Shown here piece after piece: positions 7,842-14,969 of a stretch of 64,000 bases of DNA. The stretch is from Clostridiales bacterium (lineage in GTDB: Bacteria; Bacillota; Clostridia; Christensenellales; Aristaeellaceae). The translations under genes were made by a program, and so were the position numbers. Every line of letters starts with the position of its first letter. Position 1 is the first letter of the stretch. The notes beneath the pieces are model-generated. The model worked only from the letters and a program-made list of their open reading frames with translations, did not search any database and was not told the DNA's origin. The DNA lies in assembly GCA_004557125.1 (NCBI GenBank), contig SFET01000002.1:62001-126000 (forward strand), in the 5' to 3' direction.

Positions 7842-8902
7842 AGTATGTGCCCGGCAGAAGCGCAATGCTGCCTCTGATGTTCCTTGCAATCGTGACGCGC
7901 CTGTTCTGTGCGATGGCGGTGGAGTATTCAGGCGCCCACAATGCCGCCTGGATCTGCCCCTTGATCGGCCTGATCCTCTATCTTCCCTTTGCCTTTGCCC
8001 TGCAACGCGCCGCCGCCATCGGCAACGACAGCGCCTGGGGGAATCTGGAGCCGCGTCTCTCCCGCCCCATCGCCGCTTTGATTTTGCTGGCCTTTGCGAT
8101 GCTTCTCCTGCTGGACGGCGCATCCATGATCCGCATGACTGCAAGTACGGCCAGCTATTCCATCGGCGATAAGGCCGTCGTCACCCTGGAGATCCCGCTG
8201 GCGCTGCTGACGGGCGCAATGATCCTGCTGGGACCGGACGCCACCGGGCACAACGCCCGGCTCGGACTCTACATTCTGGGCGTGCTCATGCTCATCATTG
8301 CGCTGGTGCAGATCCCCGCCTATCGCCCCGGCTGGCTGGTTCCGCTGCTGGGCGGCGGCATTCCTGCGCTCCTCACCGGTGGATTGCGCTGTGCGGGCTA
8401 CATGGCGCTTCTGACGCTTTGCTGGATGCTTGCGGTACCGGATCGTGGCAAATGCAGCCCGGTGCTGTGCGGGGCAATCGCGGCCGCTGTCGCCGCACTG
8501 CTGCTGCTGTTTTTGCAGATGCTCAGTCCCACTTTTGTCGGAACGGAACTGCTGCTTCCGGCGCGCCTGGAGCTGATTCTGAACAATGGGCGCATCGCTG
8601 TGCCGCTCCAGCTGGTGTACCTGCTGGTGTGGTATGGCGGCTTTCTTCACCTGATCTCTGTGGAAATCGTCACGTCCGCGTGCCTGCTCAAGCGCCTGAT
8701 GCCCGGCCTGAAGCCCTGGATCCTTGCCCTTTTCATCCCAGTCGCCGCGTTTTTGCTGGCAGAGATCAGCTTCATCCAGGAGCTTTACAGTCACCTCGCG
8801 GCACAGCTGCTGTACCCCGTGCTGGGCGTGTTGCTGCTCGCGGCGATGTCCCTGTCGGCGCTCTCGAAGGGAGGTGGGCGTGCATGCGCAAAGGCAAGCT
8901 GA
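7838..8902 (+). CDS. gerAB: Spore germinant receptor subunit B (GerB family permease-like)
   Basis: The 354-residue protein is almost entirely hydrophobic, about ten membrane helices, and belongs to the amino-acid-permease-related GerB family, which contributes to germinant sensing. The ATG at 7838 overlaps the stop of gerA and has GGAGG ten bases upstream, inside the gerA coding sequence; a longer open frame upstream is a shadow of gerA. Typical family features are the N-terminal short basic stretch followed by LMFLAIVTRLF and the loop YRPGWLVPLLGGG. Overlap at both ends indicates coupled translation with subunits A and C. Confidence 0.88.
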   Translation: MKYVPGRSAMLPLMFLAIVTRLFCAMAVEYSGAHNAAWICPLIGLILYLPFAFALQRAAAIGNDSAWGNLEPRLSRPIAALILLAFAMLLLLDGASMIRMTASTASYSIGDKAVVTLEIPLALLTGAMILLGPDATGHNARLGLYILGVLMLIIALVQIPAYRPGWLVPLLGGGIPALLTGGLRCAGYMALLTLCWMLAVPDRGKCSPVLCGAIAAAVAALLLLFLQMLSPTFVGTELLLPARLELILNNGRIAVPLQLVYLLVWYGGFLHLISVEIVTSACLLKRLMPGLKPWILALFIPVAAFLLAEISFIQELYSHLAAQLLYPVLGVLLLAAMSLSALSKGGGRACAKAS

Positions 8903-10059
8903 TGCTCGGCGCCCTGCTTCTGCTGTCCCTCGCGGCCCTGCTGAGCGGCTGCGCGGAATCGCGCCAGGTGGAGAACCAGGCCTACATTCTCGCGATGGGA
9001 CTGGATTTGAACGACAACGGCGGCATTGCAATTTCCGCACTCAGCCCAAAGATCTCGGGCGGCGGTGGTGATGAGAGCGGCTCGGCGGGCAGCGGCAGCG
9101 AGAGCAGCGACTATCTCCACCTGTCCGTGCGCGGCGACAGCTACGAAAAGGCGCTGGAGCGGCTGAATTGGGCGGTTCCGCGCACGCTGAACCTCTCCCA
9201 GCTGAAGCTGATCGTATTCTCCCAGGAGCTTGTGGAGGCGATAAACTGCGCAGATCTGTTCGAGGAGATCGCCAAGACGGAGCTGTTGTTCACCGCCGCC
9301 CACGTCGTGGTCAGCGATTGCCGGGCGCAGGACTTCCTCGAGGCACTGGAGCCGACGGTTGGCACCCGGCTGTCCACCGACATCGATGCATCAATTGAGC
9401 ACTACGTCAACTACGGCATCACGCCCGACAGCCGCCTGGCGACCCTGTTCTATCAGACGGATTCTGTCTATTCGGATCCGATGGCGATCTACGCGATGTT
9501 GGCGCAGGAGGGAGCGCCCGGCGGCGGCGAGGAGGATGCCAAGGAGGCATCGGCCCTTTCCGGACCGGCGGAACAAGTCTCTGCGGAACTGGATTCCGAC
9601 ATCAAGACCCGCTACCTGGGCGCGGCAGTGTTCTCGGACGGCAGCTTCTGCAGCCTGCTTGACGGCAGCGAGACGGTGCTGGCCAATCTGTTGAGTGGTT
9701 CGCTGAACGCATTCTGGTACACCCTGGAGGATGAGTGCATCAAGCTGAACATCGTGGGCAGCCCGAAGATCCGGGTGAATACCGGTGCAGATCCCGTGAA
9801 AATCGACATCTCCATTGATCTGTCCGTGAGCAACCAGGATCATTCGATGGACGCCGGTGTGCTGCGCGAAAGCCTGTGCAGCGACATCGAGGCGCTGATC
9901 GCACGCACGCAGGACATGGGCGCCGAACCCTTCGGCTTTGCGGAAATTGCCGCACGGCGTTTTGCCACGCTCGCGCAATGGCAGAGCTACGACTGGAAGC
10001 GCCGCTATTTGGATGCGGATGTGGAAATAAAACTGGAGTTTGAGCAGCTCAACGCTTGA
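8884..10059 (+). CDS. gerAC: Spore germinant receptor subunit C (GerC family lipoprotein)
   Basis: This 391-residue lipoprotein (lipobox LLSGC, Cys23) is the C subunit that completes the A-B-C receptor. It carries the usual family opening after the lipid Cys (ESRQVENQAYILAMGLDL) and a long extracytoplasmic domain. An insertion rich in Gly/Ser around residue 60-75 and an acidic linker near 210 are lineage features. The ATG at 8884 follows GGGAGGTG and lies 19 bases inside the end of gerB. The stop codon TGA is part of the -35 box of the next gene's promoter, and no terminator separates the two. Confidence 0.9.
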   Translation: MRKGKLMLGALLLLSLAALLSGCAESRQVENQAYILAMGLDLNDNGGIAISALSPKISGGGGDESGSAGSGSESSDYLHLSVRGDSYEKALERLNWAVPRTLNLSQLKLIVFSQELVEAINCADLFEEIAKTELLFTAAHVVVSDCRAQDFLEALEPTVGTRLSTDIDASIEHYVNYGITPDSRLATLFYQTDSVYSDPMAIYAMLAQEGAPGGGEEDAKEASALSGPAEQVSAELDSDIKTRYLGAAVFSDGSFCSLLDGSETVLANLLSGSLNAFWYTLEDECIKLNIVGSPKIRVNTGADPVKIDISIDLSVSNQDHSMDAGVLRESLCSDIEALIARTQDMGAEPFGFAEIAARRFATLAQWQSYDWKRRYLDADVEIKLEFEQLNA

Positions 10060-10085
10060 CAGGACGAACGCTGTTCCCTTACAAT
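10056..10085 (+). promoter_or_regulatory. Sigma-A promoter for the lipid kinase gene
   Basis: TTGACA (10056-10061), 18 bases, TACAAT (10080-10085). The -35 box includes the gerC stop codon. Confidence 0.75.
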
Positions 10086-10123
10086 GATATTGGGTAGACA
10101 AAATACCTTTACGAAAGAAATGA

Positions 10124-11041
10124 TTGCAGGTGTACACGCTCATCGTCAATCCAACCTCTGGCCGCGGCGTAGCCCTGAAGTGGCTTCGGGAGATCGAGGA
10201 GATCCTCAAGCAGCGCAGTTTGGAATACAGAATTGAACAGGCAAGCAAGCCCATGGATGCCGCACGCATCGCCCGCGAGACTGCTGCCCACAGGCCCGAG
10301 GGAATCATCGCCGTAGGCGGTGACGGCACCCTGTTTGAAATCATCAACGGCATGATCGGCAGCGACGTGCCGCTGTTGTTCGCTTCCTGCGGCACCGGAA
10401 ACGACTTTGTGCGCACGCTGAAGCTGCCGAAGGATCCCGTGGAGGCCCTGCTGCAGCAGCTGGACGCGCCCACCAGCCGCATCGACGTGGGCAGAATGAA
10501 CGATTACTACTTTCTGAATGTGGCGGGCACCGGCTTCGACGTCGAAGTGCTGCGCAACGCAGAGAAGTACAAGGAGCGCTACACCGGCCTGCGCACCTAT
10601 CTGTTCGGCCTGTTCGACGCGATCCGCGACTTCCGGCCCATGACCGCGCACGTCTCTATTGACGACGGTCCAGAGGAGGAGGTCTCCTTCTCGATCCTGT
10701 CCATCGGAAACGGGCGCTACATCGGCGGCGGCATGAAGGCCGTGCCGGATGCCCTGTTGGACGACGGCCTGTTCGACGTGGTGACGGTGCGCCCGGTCAT
10801 CAAGCCCGCCATCGCGCTGCTGATCGCCTTCTACATTGCCGGCAAGCACATCGCCCTGAAGCTGGGCGTGCTGCGTCGCTGCCGCAAGCTCAGTATCCGC
10901 CGCCCGGGCATGACACTCAACCTGGACGGTGAACTGTTCTCCGCCGACTCCGCGCGCTTTGAACTGCTTCCCGGTGCACTGTGCGTACGGGTACCGGGCA
11001 TCAATGCTGCGAGCGCGCCTGCGAAAGCCCATACAGCATAA
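10124..11041 (+). CDS. Diacylglycerol kinase family lipid kinase (YegS/DgkB-like)
   Basis: Members phosphorylate diacylglycerol or related lipids; in Gram-positives DgkB recycles diacylglycerol released during lipoteichoic acid synthesis. The 305-residue protein has the N-terminal VNPTSGRG, the nucleotide motif GGDGT at 65-69, the CGTGNDF block, and the C-terminal LDGELF typical of this fold. A stop codon directly precedes the TTG at 10124, so the start must be that TTG or the GTG at 10130; neither has a strong ribosome site. It has its own promoter and a terminator at 11057. Substrate is inferred only at family level. Confidence 0.9.
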   Translation: MQVYTLIVNPTSGRGVALKWLREIEEILKQRSLEYRIEQASKPMDAARIARETAAHRPEGIIAVGGDGTLFEIINGMIGSDVPLLFASCGTGNDFVRTLKLPKDPVEALLQQLDAPTSRIDVGRMNDYYFLNVAGTGFDVEVLRNAEKYKERYTGLRTYLFGLFDAIRDFRPMTAHVSIDDGPEEEVSFSILSIGNGRYIGGGMKAVPDALLDDGLFDVVTVRPVIKPAIALLIAFYIAGKHIALKLGVLRRCRKLSIRRPGMTLNLDGELFSADSARFELLPGALCVRVPGINAASAPAKAHTA

Positions 11042-11056
11042 ACAGCCCAATAAATC

Positions 11057-11100
11057 AGGACTTCCAAGGCTTTGCGTATTCATGGAAGTCCTTGCTTTTG
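11057..11100. terminator. Terminator between convergent genes
   Basis: A 10-bp stem AGGACTTCCA (11057-11066) with TGGAAGTCCT (11083-11092) has T-rich flanks on both strands. It ends the lipid kinase and probably the convergent radical SAM transcript. Confidence 0.75.
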
Positions 11101-11181
11101 TGGTGTTATGAAGCAGTTGATTTGATCGCTCATGCGGTTGCTGTGAGAACTGAACTTCGTTATTCAGAAGAGCTCTGGTGC

Positions 11182-12117
11182 TTACAGATGCCGCAGATTC
11201 CTCCTGTATTTAAGCAGCTCTTCCTCGCTGATCTCGGAGAGAATTCGATCGAGTGACGCAAGAAGCCTTTTCTTATCTTCCGGGAGCCTGCCGCTGAATT
11301 GAAATGCGTTGGACGCCCCCATCGCCGCAAAGTATGTAGAAATATTGAGGTTTTCCACAAGCGTGCGAAGCTCCCGATATTTCTCGTGCTCGCTCTCTTC
11401 CTCCCAATTTCCATTGCGAATTTCCTGATACAAATCGGATTCCGGATAGATCGTCAGCATATTCGGGCCCACCAGAAAGGGGTGCAGCTGATTGAATATC
11501 TCCGCCGATGCTCTGGCGCCGATCTCCCCGCGTCCCTTGCCGGAGACGCCGGTCAGATAGAAGAAACCGTAATCGATACCGGCCTGTTCCAAACGCTTGC
11601 ACTGTGTCAGAATATCCTGGGAGGTGTAGCCCTTGCGCATGAAGGAAAGGGCCGCGTCATCTCCAGTTTCAACGCCGATCGTCAGCCCGGTGTAGCCTGC
11701 TTGCCGGAGTCTGTGCAGATCTTCATCCGTCTTGTTGGCAGAATCCGTAATGCGGGCGAAGCAGCCGATGGATTCGACGGAAGGCAGATACTTATGAATC
11801 AACGCCGCGATATCCAGTAATTTACCAGTTGAGAGGACAAACGGATTTGCGCCCGTCAGAAACACGCGCTTGACCGGCTCCGGGCCGCCTTTTCCCTGAA
11901 GGCGCGTCAGCATCCTGAAATCGGGGCTCGTTTGCAGCGTCTGCACCTCCAGCAGATCGCTTTCAATGTCTTTCATGGGACTCATTCTGAATTTGAACGG
12001 CAGTTCACTGTACAGCGTGCAGAACTTGCACTTGTGGTGTGTACAGCCTGCCGTCACTTCCAGCAGAAGCGAATCCGCTTCATAGGGAGGCCGCCAGATC
12101 GTACCTGTGTAATGCAT
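11182..12117 (-). CDS. Radical SAM protein (GCSHNKC-type subfamily)
   Basis: This 311-residue protein carries GCTHHKCKFC with C25, C30 and C33, the C-x4-C-x2-C variant seen in a clostridial radical SAM subfamily whose members start with a YRPPSEA-like motif (here WRPPYEADSLLLEVTAG). GANPFVLS and GLTIGVETGDDAALSFMRKG are SAM-binding TIM-barrel elements. The start at 12117 has AGAGG eight bases upstream. GC content and codon use are slightly lower than in neighbours. It is a stand-alone unit with its own promoter. The reaction is unknown; the family is often described only as radical SAM of unknown substrate. Confidence 0.85.
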   Translation of the reverse strand: MHYTGTIWRPPYEADSLLLEVTAGCTHHKCKFCTLYSELPFKFRMSPMKDIESDLLEVQTLQTSPDFRMLTRLQGKGGPEPVKRVFLTGANPFVLSTGKLLDIAALIHKYLPSVESIGCFARITDSANKTDEDLHRLRQAGYTGLTIGVETGDDAALSFMRKGYTSQDILTQCKRLEQAGIDYGFFYLTGVSGKGRGEIGARASAEIFNQLHPFLVGPNMLTIYPESDLYQEIRNGNWEEESEHEKYRELRTLVENLNISTYFAAMGASNAFQFSGRLPEDKKRLLASLDRILSEISEEELLKYRRNLRHL

Positions 12118-12139
12118 AACCAGTACCTCTTTTGCAGTA

Positions 12140-12173
12140 TTGTGCGCAGGCAACGAGACAAACCTGCGCACAA
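12140..12173 (-). repeat. Perfect inverted repeat in the radical SAM leader
   Basis: TTGTGCGCAGG (12140-12150) and its exact complement (12163-12173) are separated by 12 bases. It lies just downstream of the promoter, in the position of an operator or a leader hairpin. No U tract follows on the minus strand. Confidence 0.6.
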
Positions 12174-12189
12174 CTGTCCCGTTGGGAAC

Positions 12190-12217
12190 ATTATAACAGG
12201 ATACGGCAAAATGGAAA
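12190..12217 (-). promoter_or_regulatory. Promoter for the radical SAM gene
   Basis: On the minus strand TTTCCA, 16 bases, TATAAT with an extended TGT. The rest of the gap up to 12345 holds only a short CTTCAGG/CCTGAAG inverted repeat near 12253-12277. Confidence 0.6.
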
Positions 12218-12345
12218 GTACTGTATCTTTGCTTGAGGGAATACCATAAGCATCTTCAGGTGAACGCAGTGCCTGAAGGGCCAGATTTGTTCGATATGTT
12301 CTGATCCAGTACACATCATGTGTGATTGGAAGAAAGGATGGAAAA

Positions 12346-13089
12346 ATGCTGAAATTCGGAACGTTTGCAACTGAACTTAAAGGAGCCTTGCGTGAACGGT
12401 TGACCAATCAGCAGCTTATTAACCTGTTGTATGACGCACTTTTTGTCCCGGATACTGGACTACAGGTAACTAAGAATGCAGCAAGCAAGCTGATGAACTG
12501 TTCGCGTTTGGTTGACCCATGTGTTCAGCAGGCAGCCAAGGCCCCAGATGCCGAAGATAAAGTCCACAGGTATTTTTCTGAGACAGTCATCCCGCAGATT
12601 GACCCAGACCGTATTGATCACCTGATCATGCAATACCATAAGGCTATCGTCAGAAGCGCACGATACGGAACCGCTAATATTCGTGATATTCTGCAATATG
12701 CAAACAGCGACACATTGGACTTATTTCTTGCCAAATTGTATATGTATGTGGTGCGTGAGCGAAATATTGATGATTCCCATCGTTACATTGGTTGGGATAC
12801 AGAGCCCGATGAAGATGATGGGTATGAAATGCCGGATTATTCAGAATATATAGCTAAGCTGGAAAGACGGTACAGTACGCTAAAAACGTTACTGTACAAT
12901 GACGGCAACAAGCTGTTTTACAGCTTTTATGTATGCAACAATGTATCTGTGAGCTTCCCTCAGGGTGTATGGGAACGGCAGTATCAGCGTATCACCGTCT
13001 TCGATAGTGACGAATACAGAATACACATCCTCACCGTGCTTGAATTCATACAGCTTGGACGGGAAGTCGTCTTCCGGGTCGTTGCCTGA
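12346..13089 (+). pseudogene. Hypothetical protein of an accessory patch, probably truncated at the 3' end
   Basis: The frame gives 247 residues of no recognised family, mostly helical and charged. The ATG at 12346 has AGAAAGGA seven bases upstream. Base composition is much lower in GC than the surroundings (about 45% and 35% in two 60-base samples counted). From about 12950 onward the frame runs antisense through the body of a convincing signal-peptide gene on the other strand (12889-13365), so its last 45 or so residues are unlikely to be native. The simplest reading is a foreign gene cut by a deletion that fused two convergent genes. Function unknown. Confidence 0.5.
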
Positions 13090-13365
13090 GCGAAGCGAAA
13101 CGATGCCGTACTCTTCTTCAGATCCAGCGGCAGCCAGAATGTATGACCCAACTGGAATGTCACGACCACCGATGTAGGTTCCAGCCGTCAGGCGCGCAGT
13201 TTTCTCAATCTTTCGAGCAACTATCTCGCTTTGTACCTCGGCAAGCAGTACAAGGAGATCAGCATCGCTGTAGCTTCTGAAGTCTGTTGGTTCTTCGGCA
13301 AAGACGATGGTGCTGGATGCCACCAGCAGGCAGAGTGTCAGGATCAAAGCCAATAATCTCTTCAT
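12889..13365 (-). CDS. Secreted protein with signal peptide, probably with a replaced C-terminus
   Basis: The 158-residue product begins MKRLLALILTLCLLV with a clear Sec signal peptide and cleavage after VFA-EE. The mature part has a short helical region (SYSDADLLVLLAEVQSEIVA) and then a small beta domain (AGTYIGGRDIPVGSYIL, EDGDTLILPFPYTL), an arrangement I associate with secreted clostridial proteins of unknown role. GGAGGAT precedes the ATG at 13365 by six bases. The last 20 residues (after about LREAH) come from the region that belongs to the opposing gene and look unrelated. Overlap with that gene is 201 bases, far more than normal. Confidence 0.65.
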   Translation of the reverse strand: MKRLLALILTLCLLVASSTIVFAEEPTDFRSYSDADLLVLLAEVQSEIVARKIEKTARLTAGTYIGGRDIPVGSYILAAAGSEEEYGIVSLRSGNDPEDDFPSKLYEFKHGEDVYSVFVTIEDGDTLILPFPYTLREAHRYIVAYIKAVKQLVAVIVQ

Positions 13366-13412
13366 GATGCATCCTCCGTTCTTTGTGCAATCCCTGCATA
13401 CATGATAACCAC

Positions 13413-13459
13413 GCCGCCAGCCTTTTTTGTCTGCGAACGCTGACAAAATCACTGGCGGC
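13413..13459 (+). repeat. Two-part inverted repeat, terminator-like
   Basis: GCCGCCAG (13413-13420) pairs with CTGGCGGC (13452-13459), and inside it TTTTGTC (13425-13431) pairs with GACAAAA (13442-13448). TTTCCTTTT follows on the plus strand. It stands between two divergent genes, where a terminator has no obvious client; it may be a remnant of the mobile patch. Confidence 0.55.
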
Positions 13460-13646
13460 TTTCCTTTTGCCCACAAACGCGACACGTTGCCCCACGTTGT
13501 GGCTTCACCCTCTCTCTTGGGGAAGTGCCAAGAAACGCCAAAGGCCCGACACGCGGCCACTGTGGGCCAAACACGGCAACCTCGAATCCGCGAAAATTAC
13601 AAGGCCTCTTATGATGGCAAACGCCAATCAGAAAGGGACTTTGATT

Positions 13647-13898
13647 ATGAACTACGATTACAGAGTTGTCGGTCAGATCATCGGGCGTATCCGGGTACAA
13701 CGCGAGATGTCGCAGGAGGTGCTGTCCGGACTGGCAGGTGTCGCACGGAGCCATCTGGCGATGATAGAGAGCGGCAGCAAGAACGCAAACGTGGAAACGC
13801 TCTGGCGCATCGCGTCTGCGCTTGACATGCGGATGAGCGAATTGATGCGGTTGGTAGAGGATGAAATTGACCGGATGAACCATGTGACGAAACCATGA
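13647..13898 (+). CDS. Small Xre-family helix-turn-helix regulator
   Basis: The 83-residue protein is essentially one Cro/CI-type HTH domain: IGRIRVQREMSQEVLSGLAG, then the recognition helix region VARSHLAMIESGSKN and ETLWRIASALDM. The ATG at 13647 has AAAGGGAC upstream. Such small Xre proteins are common in phage and integrative elements and often control their own promoter. The gene is preceded by about 280 bases with inverted repeats and followed directly by a four-copy GACGAAAC array whose first copy lies inside the last codons. No toxin or excisionase gene is adjacent. Confidence 0.85.
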   Translation: MNYDYRVVGQIIGRIRVQREMSQEVLSGLAGVARSHLAMIESGSKNANVETLWRIASALDMRMSELMRLVEDEIDRMNHVTKP

Positions 13899-13954
13899 TA
13901 CATTGCGACGAAACTTGAAACCTTAGGACGAAACACAGAACTATTCGACGAAAC
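13886..13954 (+). repeat. Four-copy iteron-like direct repeat GACGAAAC
   Basis: Exact copies of GACGAAAC start at 13886, 13907, 13927 and 13947, spaced 21, 20 and 20 bases, about two helical turns. The flanks differ apart from a loose CNTT six bases before the later copies. The first copy is within the xre coding sequence; the last lies just before the terminator at 13958. Confidence 0.8.
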
Positions 13955-13957
13955 TCA

Positions 13958-14011
13958 AGACCGGCATGTTGGAAGGGGTCACTTCTCCCTACATGCCGGT
14001 CTATTTATTTT
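13958..14011. terminator. Terminator after the Xre gene and repeats
   Basis: A 12-bp stem AGACCGGCATGT (13958-13969) with ACATGCCGGTCT (13991-14002) is followed by ATTTATTTT. The region 14012-14181 beyond it holds no convincing gene. Confidence 0.8.
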
Positions 14012-14181
14012 CATTTGAGTGCCGAGCACTGCCTGTATGAATACGGAAAAGGCCTGAAATCGCCTGTTTTCATGGGATTTTTGGGGTTGAATGGACGTGG
14101 GCTTTGTATCAAAGACGGTAACTTGATAGACCCAACCAGCGTATGCGGCGGCAGATGCGTGGGCAATTCTACGCTTTTCAT

Positions 14182-14856
14182 TCAATCCTTCAGATAGCAG
14201 CTCAGGTTCAATTCAGGATCGCACAGGCCCAGAAAGACCTCCCCTGCCCCGCTGATCCCCTGTGCCTTCAGCTCCTTGTCGAGCCAGGCTGCGTCGCGGC
14301 CCATGCGCTTCAGGTTCTCCTCCAGGATGCGCCCGTCCATGATGACCTCGGTAAATATCTTCTCCTGTTCCGGCGCGAGGTTCATGTCCCCGGGCGTGAC
14401 GGGCCGGTGCTGCGCCGCAGGCAGGATGCTCAGCTTGCCGTTGTACTCAAAGACGGCAGTCTGGATGTCCGCCAGATCGAAGTAGCCCTGCTGGCGGCAC
14501 ATCACCATGAACTCGCTCAGCTCCAGCTTGGCCTTCTTCATGTCGCCGCGGTACAACTTCCCGTTGTCCATGACGATGGTGGGCGTGCCGTTGCTGTACT
14601 TGCGCATCTGGGAAAAGCGCAGGTTCATCAGCGACAGCAGCCAGGTGATCAGCGCGTACACGGCGATGGCCACCAGCGGCTTCCACATGTTCTCCAGATC
14701 CGTGGCCAGCTCCGCGCCGATGGAGCCGATGGTGATGCCCGTAATGTAGTCCAGAAAGTCCAGCTGGGAGACCTGCTTCCTGCCGATGAGCTTGGCCGAC
14801 AGAAACAGCGCGGCGTAGGACAGCAGCGAAGCGAGCACAATCTTTGCGGTTTCCAT
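14182..14856 (-). CDS. DUF421 (YetF-type) membrane protein
   Basis: The 224-residue protein has three N-terminal membrane helices (about 5-25, 40-58, 60-80) followed by the soluble DUF421 domain; YGNKLS-like VFEYNGKLSILP and NGTPTIVMDNGKL are typical blocks. YetF-type proteins sit in the cytoplasmic membrane and have been linked to spore and envelope functions without a defined reaction. The ATG at 14856 is chosen because GGAGG lies six bases upstream and would overlap the alternative ATG at 14862. It follows ilvD after a strong terminator, so it is probably transcribed separately. Confidence 0.88.
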   Translation of the reverse strand: METAKIVLASLLSYAALFLSAKLIGRKQVSQLDFLDYITGITIGSIGAELATDLENMWKPLVAIAVYALITWLLSLMNLRFSQMRKYSNGTPTIVMDNGKLYRGDMKKAKLELSEFMVMCRQQGYFDLADIQTAVFEYNGKLSILPAAQHRPVTPGDMNLAPEQEKIFTEVIMDGRILEENLKRMGRDAAWLDKELKAQGISGAGEVFLGLCDPELNLSCYLKD

Positions 14857-14925
14857 ATCCATCCTCCGAAGGTTTTTTTCTTAGGATGGCGGTCTGCGCC
14901 GCGATTATGCCAGATTCCACACATG

Positions 14926-14957
14926 AAAAGGGAACCGTCCGCGCGGAACGGTTCCCC
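14926..14957 (-). terminator. Terminator after ilvD
   Basis: A 9-bp core stem GGGAACCGT (14930-14938) with ACGGTTCCC (14948-14956) is followed on the minus strand by TTTT. It closes the T-box-controlled operon. Confidence 0.85.
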
Positions 14958-14969
14958 TTATGAGTTATG

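Noticed and set aside
14015..14197. 60-codon frame on the plus strand between the Xre terminator and yetF
   Set aside because: No ribosome site, no family resemblance, and it overlaps the end of yetF.
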